Source: Pseudomonas yamanorum (GTDB taxonomy: Bacteria; Pseudomonadota; Gammaproteobacteria; Pseudomonadales; Pseudomonadaceae). From it: a stretch of 64,000 bases of DNA. The notes beneath the pieces were generated by a model. The model made no database searches. It was given only the letters and a program-made list of their open reading frames with translations, and was not told the DNA's origin. Position 1 is the first letter of the stretch, and every line of letters starts with the position of its first letter. The stretch is taken from NCBI RefSeq assembly GCF_900105735.1, contig NZ_LT629793.1, forward strand, positions 1,488,001 through 1,552,000, written 5' to 3'. The translations under genes and the position numbers were made by a program. This document shows, piece after piece, positions 1-8,085 of the stretch.

Positions 1-536
1 TCGGCGATCAGCACCTTTGGGTTGCAGCCCAAGGCCACGGCGATCATCGCCCGCTGGCGCATGCCGCCGGAAAACTCGTGAGGATAGTTGTCAATTCGCG
101 CCTGGGGATCGGGAATACCAACCTGGCGCAGCACCTCGATAGCCTGCAAGCGCGCGTCTTTTTTCGACGCGCCCTGATGCAGGCGGATGCCTTCGGCGAT
201 CTGCTCGCCAATGCGCATCAGCGGGTCAAGGTGGCTGCTGGGGTTCTGGAAAATCATCCCCAATTGCCCGCCACGAACCGCACGCATGCCCGCGTCATCC
301 AGTGCCAGAAGGTCCTTGCCCGCCAGGCGTACCGAACCGCCCTGCACCCGCAGGCTCGGGGACGGCAGCAAACGCATCAGCCCGCGACAGGCCATGGTCT
401 TGCCCGAACCGCTTTCGCCCACCAGACCGAGGATTTCACCTTCGGCCAGGTTGAAGGACACCCGGTCCACCAGGGTCACATCGCGCCCGGTGTTGTTGGC
501 GATCACACTCAGGTCCTGCACTTGCAGAAGACTCAT
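1..536 (-). CDS. Peptide ABC transporter ATP-binding protein (DppD/OppD type), partial
   Basis: Cytoplasmic ATPase of a Dpp/Opp-family importer that powers uptake of peptides or similar solutes. The visible N-terminal part (about 178 residues) has Walker A GESGSGKT near residue 40, the Q-loop in IFQNP, and the ABC signature FSGGMRQRAMIA near the left edge. The C-terminal half, with Walker B and the oligopeptide-family tail, lies outside the window. The ATG overlaps the stop of the upstream permease by four bases, so the two are translationally coupled. It is the last gene visible of the operon that starts with the peptidase at 3225. A second ATPase and a periplasmic binding protein would be expected beyond the edge but cannot be seen. 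Substrate specificity is inferred from context only. Confidence 0.9.
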   Translation of the reverse strand, partial: MSLLQVQDLSVIANNTGRDVTLVDRVSFNLAEGEILGLVGESGSGKTMACRGLMRLLPSPSLRVQGGSVRLAGKDLLALDDAGMRAVRGGQLGMIFQNPSSHLDPLMRIGEQIAEGIRLHQGASKKDARLQAIEVLRQVGIPDPQARIDNYPHEFSGGMRQRAMIAVALGCNPKVLIA

Positions 537-1390
537 GAGCGATCCCCCAGCACTTGCGCCACGCCATCGGCCAACAGGCTGAAACCCATGGCCAATGTCA
601 CGATGGCCAGTCCCGGGAAGGTGCAAATCCACCAGGCGGTGGTGATAAACGCCTGGCCTTCGGCAACCATGGTGCCCCACTCGGCGGTCGGCGGCTGTAC
701 GCCCAGGCCGAGGTAGCTGACGGCTGCACCGTTGAGCAGTACCAGCACCGCGTCAGACATCGAGAACACAATCGAGCCGAACATCGCGTTAGGCAACAAA
801 TGTCGAAACAGAATGCGCCCATGGCCAAAGCCCAGGCTTTTGGCGGCCAGGGCGAAGTCGCTTTCCTTGAGCACCAGGATCTGTGAGCGGATCAGCCGCG
901 CGTAGGACACCCAGCCCACCAGCGCCATGGCGATATAGAAGCTTTTCAAGCCCGGGCCGAGAATGGCCATGATCGCCAGCATCAGCACCAGGAACGGAAA
1001 GGCGAGGATGACGTCGATCACCCGCATGCAGAAGCTGTCGAAACGCCCGCCGATATAACCGGACACCGCACCCACAAAGGTGCCGATCAGGAAAGGAAAG
1101 ATCACCCCGACCACCGCCAGTTGCAGGTCGATGCGCGCGCCCCAGATCACCCTCGAAAGAATGTCTCGACCGTAGTTGTCCGTGCCAAATGGATGGGCGA
1201 GGCTGGGGCCCAGCAAACTGATGTCGGTGTTTTGCGCAATCGGATCGAACGGTGCGATCCACGGGGCGAACACGGCCAGCGCCAACCATGTCACGAGGAT
1301 CAACAGACCCCAGGCCGCCGTCAGCCGGCCATTGCGGAAACCAAAGCGCAGGCGCAAGCGCCACGGGGCAATCAAGGGGCGACTGCTCAT
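533..1390 (-). CDS. Peptide ABC transporter permease (DppC type)
   Basis: Inner-membrane permease of the same Dpp/Opp importer, 285 residues. It has the N-terminal OppC-like segment with one membrane helix (about 25-45), the family phrase FGTDNYGRDILSR, then five more hydrophobic helices. The EAA loop, which contacts the ATPase, appears as AAKSLGFGHGRILFRHLLPN near residue 190. The ATG at 1390 overlaps the stop of the DppB-type gene by four bases. The reading frame continues upstream without a stop, but that extension is only the antisense-like shadow of the neighbouring permease. It pairs with the DppB-type permease as a heterodimeric channel. Confidence 0.92.
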   Translation of the reverse strand: MSSRPLIAPWRLRLRFGFRNGRLTAAWGLLILVTWLALAVFAPWIAPFDPIAQNTDISLLGPSLAHPFGTDNYGRDILSRVIWGARIDLQLAVVGVIFPFLIGTFVGAVSGYIGGRFDSFCMRVIDVILAFPFLVLMLAIMAILGPGLKSFYIAMALVGWVSYARLIRSQILVLKESDFALAAKSLGFGHGRILFRHLLPNAMFGSIVFSMSDAVLVLLNGAAVSYLGLGVQPPTAEWGTMVAEGQAFITTAWWICTFPGLAIVTLAMGFSLLADGVAQVLGDRS

Positions 1391-2334
1391 TGCATCTTCA
1401 CTCGCGGGTCCAGCGCGACCGTCACCACATCGGCAACAAAGTTGACCAGCACGGTGGCAAAGGCCAGCACCATCGCCACGCCCTGCACCACCATGTAGTC
1501 GCGGGTGAAAATCCCGCGCACCAGCAACTGGCCGATGCCGGGAATCGCGAACAGGCTTTCGATCACCACCGTGCCGCTGATCAGCCAGCCAATGTTCACC
1601 GCCAGCAGGTTGACCGCCGGCACCAGGGAGTTGGGCAGCACATGGCGACGAAACACCGCCGCCTCCGACAAGCCGCGGGCCCGGGCGGCGGTGACGTGAT
1701 CGGCCTGCAATTCCATCAACATGCTCGCCCGCAGGTTGCGCACCAGCACCGCCGACAGGGCCAGGGCGATGGTCAGGCACGGCAGAACCATGTGGTGCGC
1801 CTTGTCCAGCCAAGTGCGCCCATACCCGGAGACCGGGAACAGGCCCCATTGCACGCTGAGCAACAGAATCAGCATCAGGCCCAGCCAGAACGCCGGCATG
1901 CCCAGGCCGACCGTGGTGAACAACCGGATCAGGTTGTCCGCCCATCCGCCTTTATTACGTGCAGCCACGGTGGCCATCGGCACGGCGATCAACAGCGCCA
2001 GCAGCACGCTGCCGAGCACCAGGAACAGGGTCGGCTCGATGCGGGTGACGATCAGTTTCAGCGCGTCGACCTTGTACAGCAGGGACTGGCCGAGGTCGCC
2101 CTTGAGCAGGTTTTTCAGGAAGTAGAAATATTGCAGCCACAGTGGCTGGTCGAGACCGTACTGGGCGCGGATCTTCAGCAAGGCGTCCGGGGTGCTGCGC
2201 GAACCCAGCAGGGCCCGCGCCGGGTCACCGGGAATCGAACGCACCAGTACAAAGGTGATCAGGCTGATGCCAAACAGCACCGGCAGCAATTGCAGTGGCC
2301 GGGATAGCACAAAACGGTAACGCGCCAGGTTCAT
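1387..2334 (-). CDS. Peptide ABC transporter permease (DppB type)
   Basis: First permease subunit of the importer, 315 residues, normal length for DppB/OppB. The N-terminus carries the OppB-like helix and the phrase FGISLITFVLVRSIPGDPA. About six membrane helices follow, and the EAA loop is seen as ARARGLSEAAVFRRHVLPNSL near residue 220. It starts three bases after the stop of the alpha/beta-hydrolase gene, so peptidase and transporter are one transcription unit. Together with the hydrolase this suggests uptake of small peptides or amino-acid amides followed by cleavage in the cytoplasm. Confidence 0.92.
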   Translation of the reverse strand: MNLARYRFVLSRPLQLLPVLFGISLITFVLVRSIPGDPARALLGSRSTPDALLKIRAQYGLDQPLWLQYFYFLKNLLKGDLGQSLLYKVDALKLIVTRIEPTLFLVLGSVLLALLIAVPMATVAARNKGGWADNLIRLFTTVGLGMPAFWLGLMLILLLSVQWGLFPVSGYGRTWLDKAHHMVLPCLTIALALSAVLVRNLRASMLMELQADHVTAARARGLSEAAVFRRHVLPNSLVPAVNLLAVNIGWLISGTVVIESLFAIPGIGQLLVRGIFTRDYMVVQGVAMVLAFATVLVNFVADVVTVALDPRVKMQ

Positions 2335-2337
2335 CCG

Positions 2338-3225
2338 TCAGCCTCGGTGACGAGCAAGGAAGTCCAGCAGCACCGGGAAGTAAGCCTGGGGCTCTTCGTA
2401 AAACGGCATATGGCTGCTGTTGGGGAACACGTGCAATTCAGCGTGCCTGGCCGCGCTTTTCATCCGCATGGCGCAGGCCGGGGTCAGTTCGTCGTGCTGG
2501 CCGGTGGTGATCAGTATCGGCATCTTGAACTCGGCCATCTCGGGGATGCGGTTCCAGTCCTTGAGGTTGCCGATGTAGAGGAATTCGTTGGGGCCCTGCA
2601 TCGTTTCGTAGGGCCCCATGTTCCAGTCGCCGAGGGAGCGCTGGACCGGCGCCGGCCACTCGTCCAGGCGGCAGACGTGGCGGTAATTGAGCAAGGTGAT
2701 GGCGGCCTGGTACTGCGGATGGTCGAGGGTGCCCATGGCTTCGTGGCGTTGCATCATCGCCACGGTCTCGCTACCGAGGGCGCCGCGCAGGCGTTCCAGC
2801 TCAAGGGACAGGTGCGGAATGTCGCCGACGGTGTTTTCCAGGATCAGGCTTTTCAGCGCGTCGGGATAGTGAATGGCGTACTCGATGCCCAGCCATCCGC
2901 CCCAGGAATGTCCCAGCAGGTGCACGCGCCCCAGGCCGAGGGCCTGGCGCACCGTCTCGACTTCTTCGACATAACGGCTGATTTCCCACAGCGAAACATC
3001 GGTCGGTCTGGCTGATGCGCCGGTGCCAAGCTGGTCGAATGCAACCACTCGCAGGCCGTTGTCCTTGAGCCAGCCATGGGCGTCGCGCAAGTAGTCGCAA
3101 GGCAGCCCCGGGCCGCCATTGAGACACAGCAACACTTCATCGCCTTCGCCAAAGCTGTAGGCCACGAGGTTATGGCCATCGACTTGCACGTTGTACCGCT
3201 GGTCGGGGGCAATTTCACGCCACAT
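2338..3225 (-). CDS. Alpha/beta-hydrolase peptidase, proline iminopeptidase family (S33)
   Basis: Cytoplasmic serine hydrolase of 295 residues (no signal peptide) in the proline iminopeptidase / L-amino-acid amidase family, which removes N-terminal residues from short peptides or hydrolyses amides. The nucleophile elbow is GHSWGG (Ser107), the acid is the Asp in GQHDELTP, and the His is in NSSHMPF. The oxyanion motif usually written HGGPG is NGGPG here (36-40). The ATG has a clear AAGGAA site upstream. A lux-box-like repeat lies about 83 bases upstream, and the gene heads the peptide-transporter operon. In the described PipR locus the equivalents are PipA and AapA; which one this is cannot be decided by eye. 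Confidence 0.85.
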   Translation of the reverse strand: MWREIAPDQRYNVQVDGHNLVAYSFGEGDEVLLCLNGGPGLPCDYLRDAHGWLKDNGLRVVAFDQLGTGASARPTDVSLWEISRYVEEVETVRQALGLGRVHLLGHSWGGWLGIEYAIHYPDALKSLILENTVGDIPHLSLELERLRGALGSETVAMMQRHEAMGTLDHPQYQAAITLLNYRHVCRLDEWPAPVQRSLGDWNMGPYETMQGPNEFLYIGNLKDWNRIPEMAEFKMPILITTGQHDELTPACAMRMKSAARHAELHVFPNSSHMPFYEEPQAYFPVLLDFLARHRG

Positions 3226-3307
3226 GCATACATTCCTTGTTGTGTGTCGGCCCTGGGGATAGTGGCCGTTTAAAGGCCAACACTACCGAGGATGCCGCGC
3301 GTCCATA

Positions 3308-3327
3308 ACCTGGTAATTCTTATAGGT
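3308..3327. promoter_or_regulatory. lux-box-like 20-bp inverted repeat upstream of the peptidase-transporter operon
   Basis: ACCTGGTAATTCTTATAGGT starts with ACCT and ends with AGGT, the two ends of the classical 20-bp LuxR-family site. With flanking bases the arms are AACCT...AGGTT. It lies between the divergent peptidase and LuxR genes. A weak -10-like TAGTGT on the minus strand sits about 22 bases from its edge. It is the natural binding site for the adjacent LuxR protein; binding is inferred. Confidence 0.65.
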
Positions 3328-3407
3328 TTGGTCTGGCAGTCCTTCGCCGGGGCGTGGCATTCTACTTGCAGCAAGACGAGATTCAAACGAATTCGGGAGC
3401 AGAACGG

Positions 3408-4172
3408 ATGCTGGCCAGGTTAACTGCCTTTAATGACCGTCTCATCCCCGGCAGGAGCCTGGATGAACAGATGGACAACACCCTCGTATTGGCCCAGGAC
3501 CTGGGTTTTGATGCGCTGGTCTACGACTACACCCCCGTGCCCATTGACCATAATGGTGCACTGATCACCCCGTCTGTGCTGCAACTGCGCAATACGCCGC
3601 CAGACTGGTACAGCTTGTGGTGCAGCTCCGGTTTTTATCAGATCGACCCGGTGCAACACCTCGCGCTGTCGACGGTTTCACCCTTTGTCTGGTCCTACGA
3701 GGCCAAGGCCGACACCGCACTGCAAAAGATCATCGACCCCTGCCACGCCCCCGTTTCCAGCTACCTGCACGACCGGCAGATGACCTGCGGCGTCAGCGTG
3801 CCGATCCATTTGCCCCGGGGCGGCTTCGCCTCGCTGACCGGACTGCGCACCGGCAAGGCCAGCACGGTGCTGGAGGACGCCCGCCAGACCCTGTCGGATT
3901 TCAACCTGATTACCCACGCCTTGCAGGAAGCGGCCTACCCGCTGTTCAGCAAGGAACTGCGCTCCTACCCGCATATCCGCCTGACCAAGCGTGAGCGCGA
4001 ATGCCTGAAATGGGCCGCCGACGGCCTGACCGCCGCCGAAATCGCCACGCAATTGAGCCGCTCCCTGGCCGTTGTCACCCTGCACCTGGCGTCGGCCATG
4101 CATAAGCTGGGGGCCAAGAACCGGGTACAAGCGGTCGTGCGCGCCACCCATTACCGGTTGCTGGAAGACTGA
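3408..4172 (+). CDS. pipR: LuxR-family solo regulator, PipR/OryR type (plant-signal or peptide responsive)
   Basis: Transcription factor with an N-terminal autoinducer-binding-like domain and a C-terminal LuxR helix-turn-helix (LTKRERECLKWAADGLTAAEIA). No luxI synthase is nearby. Of the six ligand-pocket residues conserved in AHL receptors, W67, D80, P81, W95 and the later Gly are kept, but the Tyr matching TraR Tyr61 is Trp71. A Tyr-to-Trp change there marks the plant-responsive OryR/PsoR/PipR group. I chose the ATG at 3408 because GGGAGC precedes it by about seven bases (254 residues); an in-frame GTG at 3354 would add 18 residues but has no ribosome site. Flanking peptidase and peptide-transporter genes match the described PipR locus. 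Confidence 0.85.
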   Translation: MLARLTAFNDRLIPGRSLDEQMDNTLVLAQDLGFDALVYDYTPVPIDHNGALITPSVLQLRNTPPDWYSLWCSSGFYQIDPVQHLALSTVSPFVWSYEAKADTALQKIIDPCHAPVSSYLHDRQMTCGVSVPIHLPRGGFASLTGLRTGKASTVLEDARQTLSDFNLITHALQEAAYPLFSKELRSYPHIRLTKRERECLKWAADGLTAAEIATQLSRSLAVVTLHLASAMHKLGAKNRVQAVVRATHYRLLED

Positions 4173-4184
4173 TTCGAAGGAAAA

Positions 4185-4204
4185 ACCTAGCTGTTTTGCT
4201 AGTT
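4185..4204. promoter_or_regulatory. lux-box-like 20-bp inverted repeat upstream of the second peptidase
   Basis: ACCTAGCTGTTTTGCTAGTT contains perfect inner arms CTAGC and GCTAG and begins with ACCT, like the site at 3308. It starts 13 bases after the LuxR stop. A -10-like TATCGT starts at 4226, 21 bases beyond it, the spacing expected when a lux box overlaps the -35 position. This predicts activation of the peptidase at 4267 by the adjacent LuxR protein. Confidence 0.65.
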
Positions 4205-4266
4205 ACTTAAACTTTCTGTGCCGACTATCGTGTACCTGATCACTTTTTCTCAGGGCAGGGCACGAA

Positions 4267-5199
4267 ATGGAATTCATCGACACCATCCGCGAAGGCTATG
4301 CGGCTTTTCGCGACTACCAGACCTGGTACCGAGTCACCGGCGACCTGGACAGCGGCCTGACGCCGCTGGTCATCCTCCATGGCGGCCCGGGCTGCACCCA
4401 TGATTACGTCGACGCCTACAAGGACGTGGCTGCCAGCGGCCACGCGGTCATTCACTACGACCAACTGGGCAACGGCCGTTCCACGCACTTGCCCGATAAA
4501 GACCCTTCATTCTGGACCGTCGGCCTGTTCCTGGAAGAACTGGACAACCTGCTGGACCACCTGCAGATCAGCAACAACTACGCAATCCTGGGGCAATCCT
4601 GGGGCGGCATGCTCGGCAGCGAACACGCCATCCTGCAACCCAAGGGCCTGCGTGCGTTTATCCCGGCCAACTCGCCGACCTGCATGCGGACCTGGGTCGC
4701 CGAGGCCAACCGCCTGCGCAAGCTGCTGCCAGAAGGCGTGCACGAGACCCTGCTCAAGCACGAACAGGCCGGCACCTACCAAGACCCTGAATACCTGGCC
4801 GCCTCGCGGATTTTCTATGACCAGCACGTATGCCGGGTCAATCCATGGCCGGAAGAAGTCGCCCGCACCTTCGCCCAGGTGGATTCCGACCCGACGGTGT
4901 ACCACGCCATGAGCGGCCCGACGGAATTCCATGTGATTGGCAGTTTGAAAGACTGGAACGTGATTGGCCGTCTGTCGAAGGTCAATGTGCCGACCCTGGT
5001 GATTTCCGGCCGGCATGACGAGGCCACGCCGCTGGTGGTCAAGCCGTTCCTGGATGAGATTGCCGACGTGCGCTGGGCGCTGTTCGAAGACTCCAGCCAC
5101 ATGCCCCATGTTGAAGAGCGGCAGGCGTGCATGGGGACGGTGGTGCAGTTTTTGGATGAGGCGTGCTCGGTGCCCCACAGAACGCTCAAGACTGGCTGA
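4267..5199 (+). CDS. Proline iminopeptidase-family alpha/beta hydrolase
   Basis: Second cytoplasmic S33-type peptidase of the locus, 310 residues. It has the canonical oxyanion motif HGGPG (38-42), nucleophile elbow GQSWGG (Ser111), Asp in GRHDEATP and His in DSSHMPH. It resembles proline iminopeptidases and L-amino-acid amidases; the exact substrate cannot be read from sequence. It is a paralogue of the hydrolase at 2338-3225, with which it shares layout and the C-terminal SSHMP motif. A lux-box-like repeat 62 bases upstream suggests LuxR control. It appears to be a single-gene unit, closed downstream by a REP pair. Confidence 0.87.
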   Translation: MEFIDTIREGYAAFRDYQTWYRVTGDLDSGLTPLVILHGGPGCTHDYVDAYKDVAASGHAVIHYDQLGNGRSTHLPDKDPSFWTVGLFLEELDNLLDHLQISNNYAILGQSWGGMLGSEHAILQPKGLRAFIPANSPTCMRTWVAEANRLRKLLPEGVHETLLKHEQAGTYQDPEYLAASRIFYDQHVCRVNPWPEEVARTFAQVDSDPTVYHAMSGPTEFHVIGSLKDWNVIGRLSKVNVPTLVISGRHDEATPLVVKPFLDEIADVRWALFEDSSHMPHVEERQACMGTVVQFLDEACSVPHRTLKTG

Positions 5200-5207
5200 G
5201 ATCAAAA

Positions 5208-5300
5208 TGTGGGAGCGGGCTTGCTCGCGAAGGCGGTGGATCAGTCAGCATATTTAGCGACTGACACACCGCCTTCGCGAGCAAGCCCGCTCCCACATTG
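5208..5300. repeat. REP pair (BIME), direct then inverted copy
   Basis: Two copies of the REP core TGTGGGAGCGGGCTTGCTCG in opposite orientation flank a short spacer, together able to form one long hairpin. Similar elements recur at 26578, 28372, 29665, 33681, 37406, 44445, 46022 and 54721. It lies between a plus-strand and a minus-strand gene that converge. Confidence 0.9.
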
Positions 5301-5315
5301 GACTCTTTGTGTCTG

Positions 5316-6827
5316 TTACACCTCGCTGGTCTGTGCCCTGCCGTGCACTGCCGCTTTCTTCGGTACTTCCTCCAGCAACGGAATCTCCTTGCCCTCGGCA
5401 TCAAACAACTTGCCGCCGCTGAAGTAATCCCCGTCCCGCAACGCCGCCACATCCTGGAAGCACAGGCTGCGCTCAGTCCCCGCAACAAACACCGACTGCT
5501 GGTCCGAGTTGCCGGTGGTGAAGTGGTTGAACGCCAGGTTCAACAGGATCGCCATGATCGCCGACGAACTGATCCCTGAATGGAAAATGGTCGCGAACCA
5601 GCTCGGGAAGTGGTCATAGAAACTCGGTGCCGCAATCGGGATCATGCCAAAACCGATGGAAGTGGCGACGATGATCAGGTTCATGTTGTTGCGGTAATCA
5701 ACCTTGGACAAGGTCCGGATACCACTGGCAGCCACGGTGCCGAACAGCACGATCCCGGCACCGCCCAGCACTGAAGTCGGCACTGCCGCAATCACCCGAC
5801 CCATAAACGGCAGCAGGCCGAGGATCACCAGGAATATCCCGCCGGTGGCAACTACGTAGCGGCTCTTGACCCCAGTCACCGCCACCAGCCCGACGTTCTG
5901 GGCGAACGCGCTCTGGGTGAACGAACCGAAGATCGGCGCAAACATGCTCGACAGCATATCCGCGCGCAGGCCATTGCCGAGGCGCTTGGAGTCGACCTTG
6001 GTGTCGATGATTTCACCCACTGCGAGAATGTCCGCCGAGGTTTCCACAAGGGTCACCATGACCACGATGCACATGGAAATGATCGCCGCCAGATGGAAGG
6101 TTGGCATGCCGAAATGGAATGGCGTGGGAAAGCCGAACATCGGGCCCTGGGTCACGCTGGAAAAGTCAGCCATGCCGAGGAACACCGCGATCACCGTACC
6201 GATCACCATCGCCAGCAGGATCGACAGCCGCGAGATGGTCGCGCTGCCGATCTTGCTCAGCAGCAACACCAGCACCAGGGTCAGCGCCGCCAGGCCGATG
6301 TTCGGCATGCTGCCGAAATCCGCCGCGCGGCTGTTGCCGCCCATGGCCCAGCGGGCGGCGACGGGCATCAGGGTCAGGCCGATGGTCGTGATCACAATCC
6401 CGGTGACCAGCGGCGGGAAGAATTTGGTTATTCGCGAGAACACCGGGGTGATCAGCAAGCCGATCAAGGACGCGGCCATCACCGCCCCGAGTATCGCCGG
6501 GATACCGCCCGCACCGTCGCTGCCGACGATCGCCACCATGGTCGCCACCCCGGCAAAGGACACACCTTGCACCAGCGGCAACTGGCAGCCGAAGAACGGC
6601 AACCCCAGGGTTTGCAACAGCGTTGCCAGGCCTCCGGCGAACAGCGAGGCGGCGATCAGCAGGCCGATATCGGCCGGGGACAACCCGGCCGCCTGGCCGA
6701 CGATCAACGGTACGGCCACGATGCCGCCGTACATGGTGAGCACATGCTGCAGGCCGTAAGCCATGTTGGCCGCGACGCCGAGATTCTCGTCTTCTGGCCG
6801 CTGTGGTGACGCCTTCGGGATAGTCAT
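5316..6827 (-). CDS. NCS2-family purine (xanthine/uric acid) permease
   Basis: Inner-membrane symporter of the nucleobase-ascorbate (NCS2) family, 503 residues with about 14 hydrophobic segments. The family signature QNVGLVAVTGV is present, as are the N-terminal Q-H motif (GLQHVLTMYGG) and the acidic loop VETSADILAVGE. This points to purine or xanthine rather than ascorbate. The ATG at 6827 is preferred; an in-frame GTG at 6857 would add ten residues. The leader contains an A-rich ACAACAAAAACA stretch resembling an Hfq/Crc catabolite-repression target. It is divergent from the LysR gene at 7000, its likely regulator. Confidence 0.88.
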   Translation of the reverse strand: MTIPKASPQRPEDENLGVAANMAYGLQHVLTMYGGIVAVPLIVGQAAGLSPADIGLLIAASLFAGGLATLLQTLGLPFFGCQLPLVQGVSFAGVATMVAIVGSDGAGGIPAILGAVMAASLIGLLITPVFSRITKFFPPLVTGIVITTIGLTLMPVAARWAMGGNSRAADFGSMPNIGLAALTLVLVLLLSKIGSATISRLSILLAMVIGTVIAVFLGMADFSSVTQGPMFGFPTPFHFGMPTFHLAAIISMCIVVMVTLVETSADILAVGEIIDTKVDSKRLGNGLRADMLSSMFAPIFGSFTQSAFAQNVGLVAVTGVKSRYVVATGGIFLVILGLLPFMGRVIAAVPTSVLGGAGIVLFGTVAASGIRTLSKVDYRNNMNLIIVATSIGFGMIPIAAPSFYDHFPSWFATIFHSGISSSAIMAILLNLAFNHFTTGNSDQQSVFVAGTERSLCFQDVAALRDGDYFSGGKLFDAEGKEIPLLEEVPKKAAVHGRAQTSEV

Positions 6828-6894
6828 GGTGAGGGGTTCTCTGTTTTTGTTGTGCACTCACTGTATGCAATAGAAAGATTGGATGTCCATAGAG

Positions 6895-6904
6895 TTGTAT
6901 ACAA
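6895..6904. promoter_or_regulatory. Perfect palindrome TTGTATACAA between permease and LysR genes
   Basis: A ten-base perfect palindrome lies in the 172-bp divergent intergenic region, with a related CTGTATGCAA at 6861-6870. The two could be paired operator half-regions for the LysR protein or another regulator. The regulator assignment is inference. Confidence 0.35.
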
Positions 6905-6999
6905 TCATTTTCACAAAGAGATCATCAACGGCGTTACAAAAATCCATTCAGCCGCCCTGCCCCGTGGCTCGAAGCACTGCGCACAAGGACTTGAAAAAA

Positions 7000-7941
7000 A
7001 TGCTCAACCGCAAGCTGCGCATTCACGCCCCGGCGATTTACTACTTCGACATGGTTCGCCGTTGCCACTCTATCCGCGAAGCCGCACGCCGCCTGAATGT
7101 GGCGTCTTCGGCGGTGAACCGGCAGATCCTCAAGCTGGAAGACGAAGTGGGCGCGGCGCTGTTCGAGCGCCTGCCCGGCGGGCTGCGCCTGACGGCGGCC
7201 GGCGAGATCCTGACCCGTCACGTGAGTGTTCTGTTGCAGGATGTGGAGCGCGTGCGCGGCGAACTGGATGGCTTGAACGGCGTGCAGACCGGCCATGTGG
7301 AAATCGCCACGGTGGAAGGCGCCACCGTGGAACTGCTGCCCGCCGCTCTCAAGCGCATGCGTGAGCGCTATCCGAAAGTGACCATTGGCGTCACGGTGCA
7401 AGGTTCGCAGTCGATTCCCGGCGCAGTGGTCAACGGCCAAGCTGACTTGGGGCTGGCTTTTGCGTTACCGCGCAGCAGCGAAACCATCCAGGTGTGTGTC
7501 GGCCATTTCCGCTTGGGTGCGCTGATGGCGCCGGGGCATCCATTGGCTGGCGAGGCCAGCGTGAGTTATGCACGTTGTTGCGAGCACGGGGTGATCCAGG
7601 CCAAGAGCGAACTCTCGGTTCATCACCTGATCGCGCCGCTGCAAAAGCGTGCGGCGGCGGCGAACAAGCCGCTGCTGCAAAGCAACTCAATGGAACTGGC
7701 CCGGCAACTGGCGCGCCAGCAACTGGGCATCGCGTTCCAGACGCGCATTGGCGTGGAGGCCGATTTGGCCCGTGGCGAACTCTTGCACATCCCACTCAGC
7801 GACCAGGGCGGGATCTTCAGCGACCTCGGCTTGTACGCCCGCAAAGACCGGGACTTGCCGATGGCGGTACAAGCGATGGCCCATCTGCTCAGTGAAGAAA
7901 TCAACTTGCGCGAAACGCCCTCGGCGCCGCGTATTTCCTGA
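7000..7941 (+). CDS. LysR-family regulator, divergent from the purine permease
   Basis: DNA-binding regulator of 313 residues. The N-terminal winged helix-turn-helix spans about 10-70 (IYYFDMVRRCHSIREAARRL), followed by a periplasmic-binding-like effector domain. The ATG at 7000 follows an AAGGAC site; the open frame back to 6883 is not needed. Divergence from the NCS2 permease, and the porin gene downstream on the same strand, suggest control of purine or nucleobase uptake. The inducer is unknown. Confidence 0.85.
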   Translation: MLNRKLRIHAPAIYYFDMVRRCHSIREAARRLNVASSAVNRQILKLEDEVGAALFERLPGGLRLTAAGEILTRHVSVLLQDVERVRGELDGLNGVQTGHVEIATVEGATVELLPAALKRMRERYPKVTIGVTVQGSQSIPGAVVNGQADLGLAFALPRSSETIQVCVGHFRLGALMAPGHPLAGEASVSYARCCEHGVIQAKSELSVHHLIAPLQKRAAAANKPLLQSNSMELARQLARQQLGIAFQTRIGVEADLARGELLHIPLSDQGGIFSDLGLYARKDRDLPMAVQAMAHLLSEEINLRETPSAPRIS

Positions 7942-8085
7942 CTCTCAGGCCAGCTTCAGTGCTGCCGTTTCGGCATCGGCCCAGGCGAGATTCTGTTCTT
8001 TGGAACCCACATCGGATGTGCCGATACTGCGCCCGGCGACCCTTGCGCGGTCGCCATGAGCCAAAACGCCAAAGGAATTAAAACA

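Noticed and set aside
3354..3407. GTG start for the LuxR gene at 3354
   Set aside because: No ribosome site, whereas the ATG at 3408 has GGGAGC in the right place. It is still possible, so stated in the entry.
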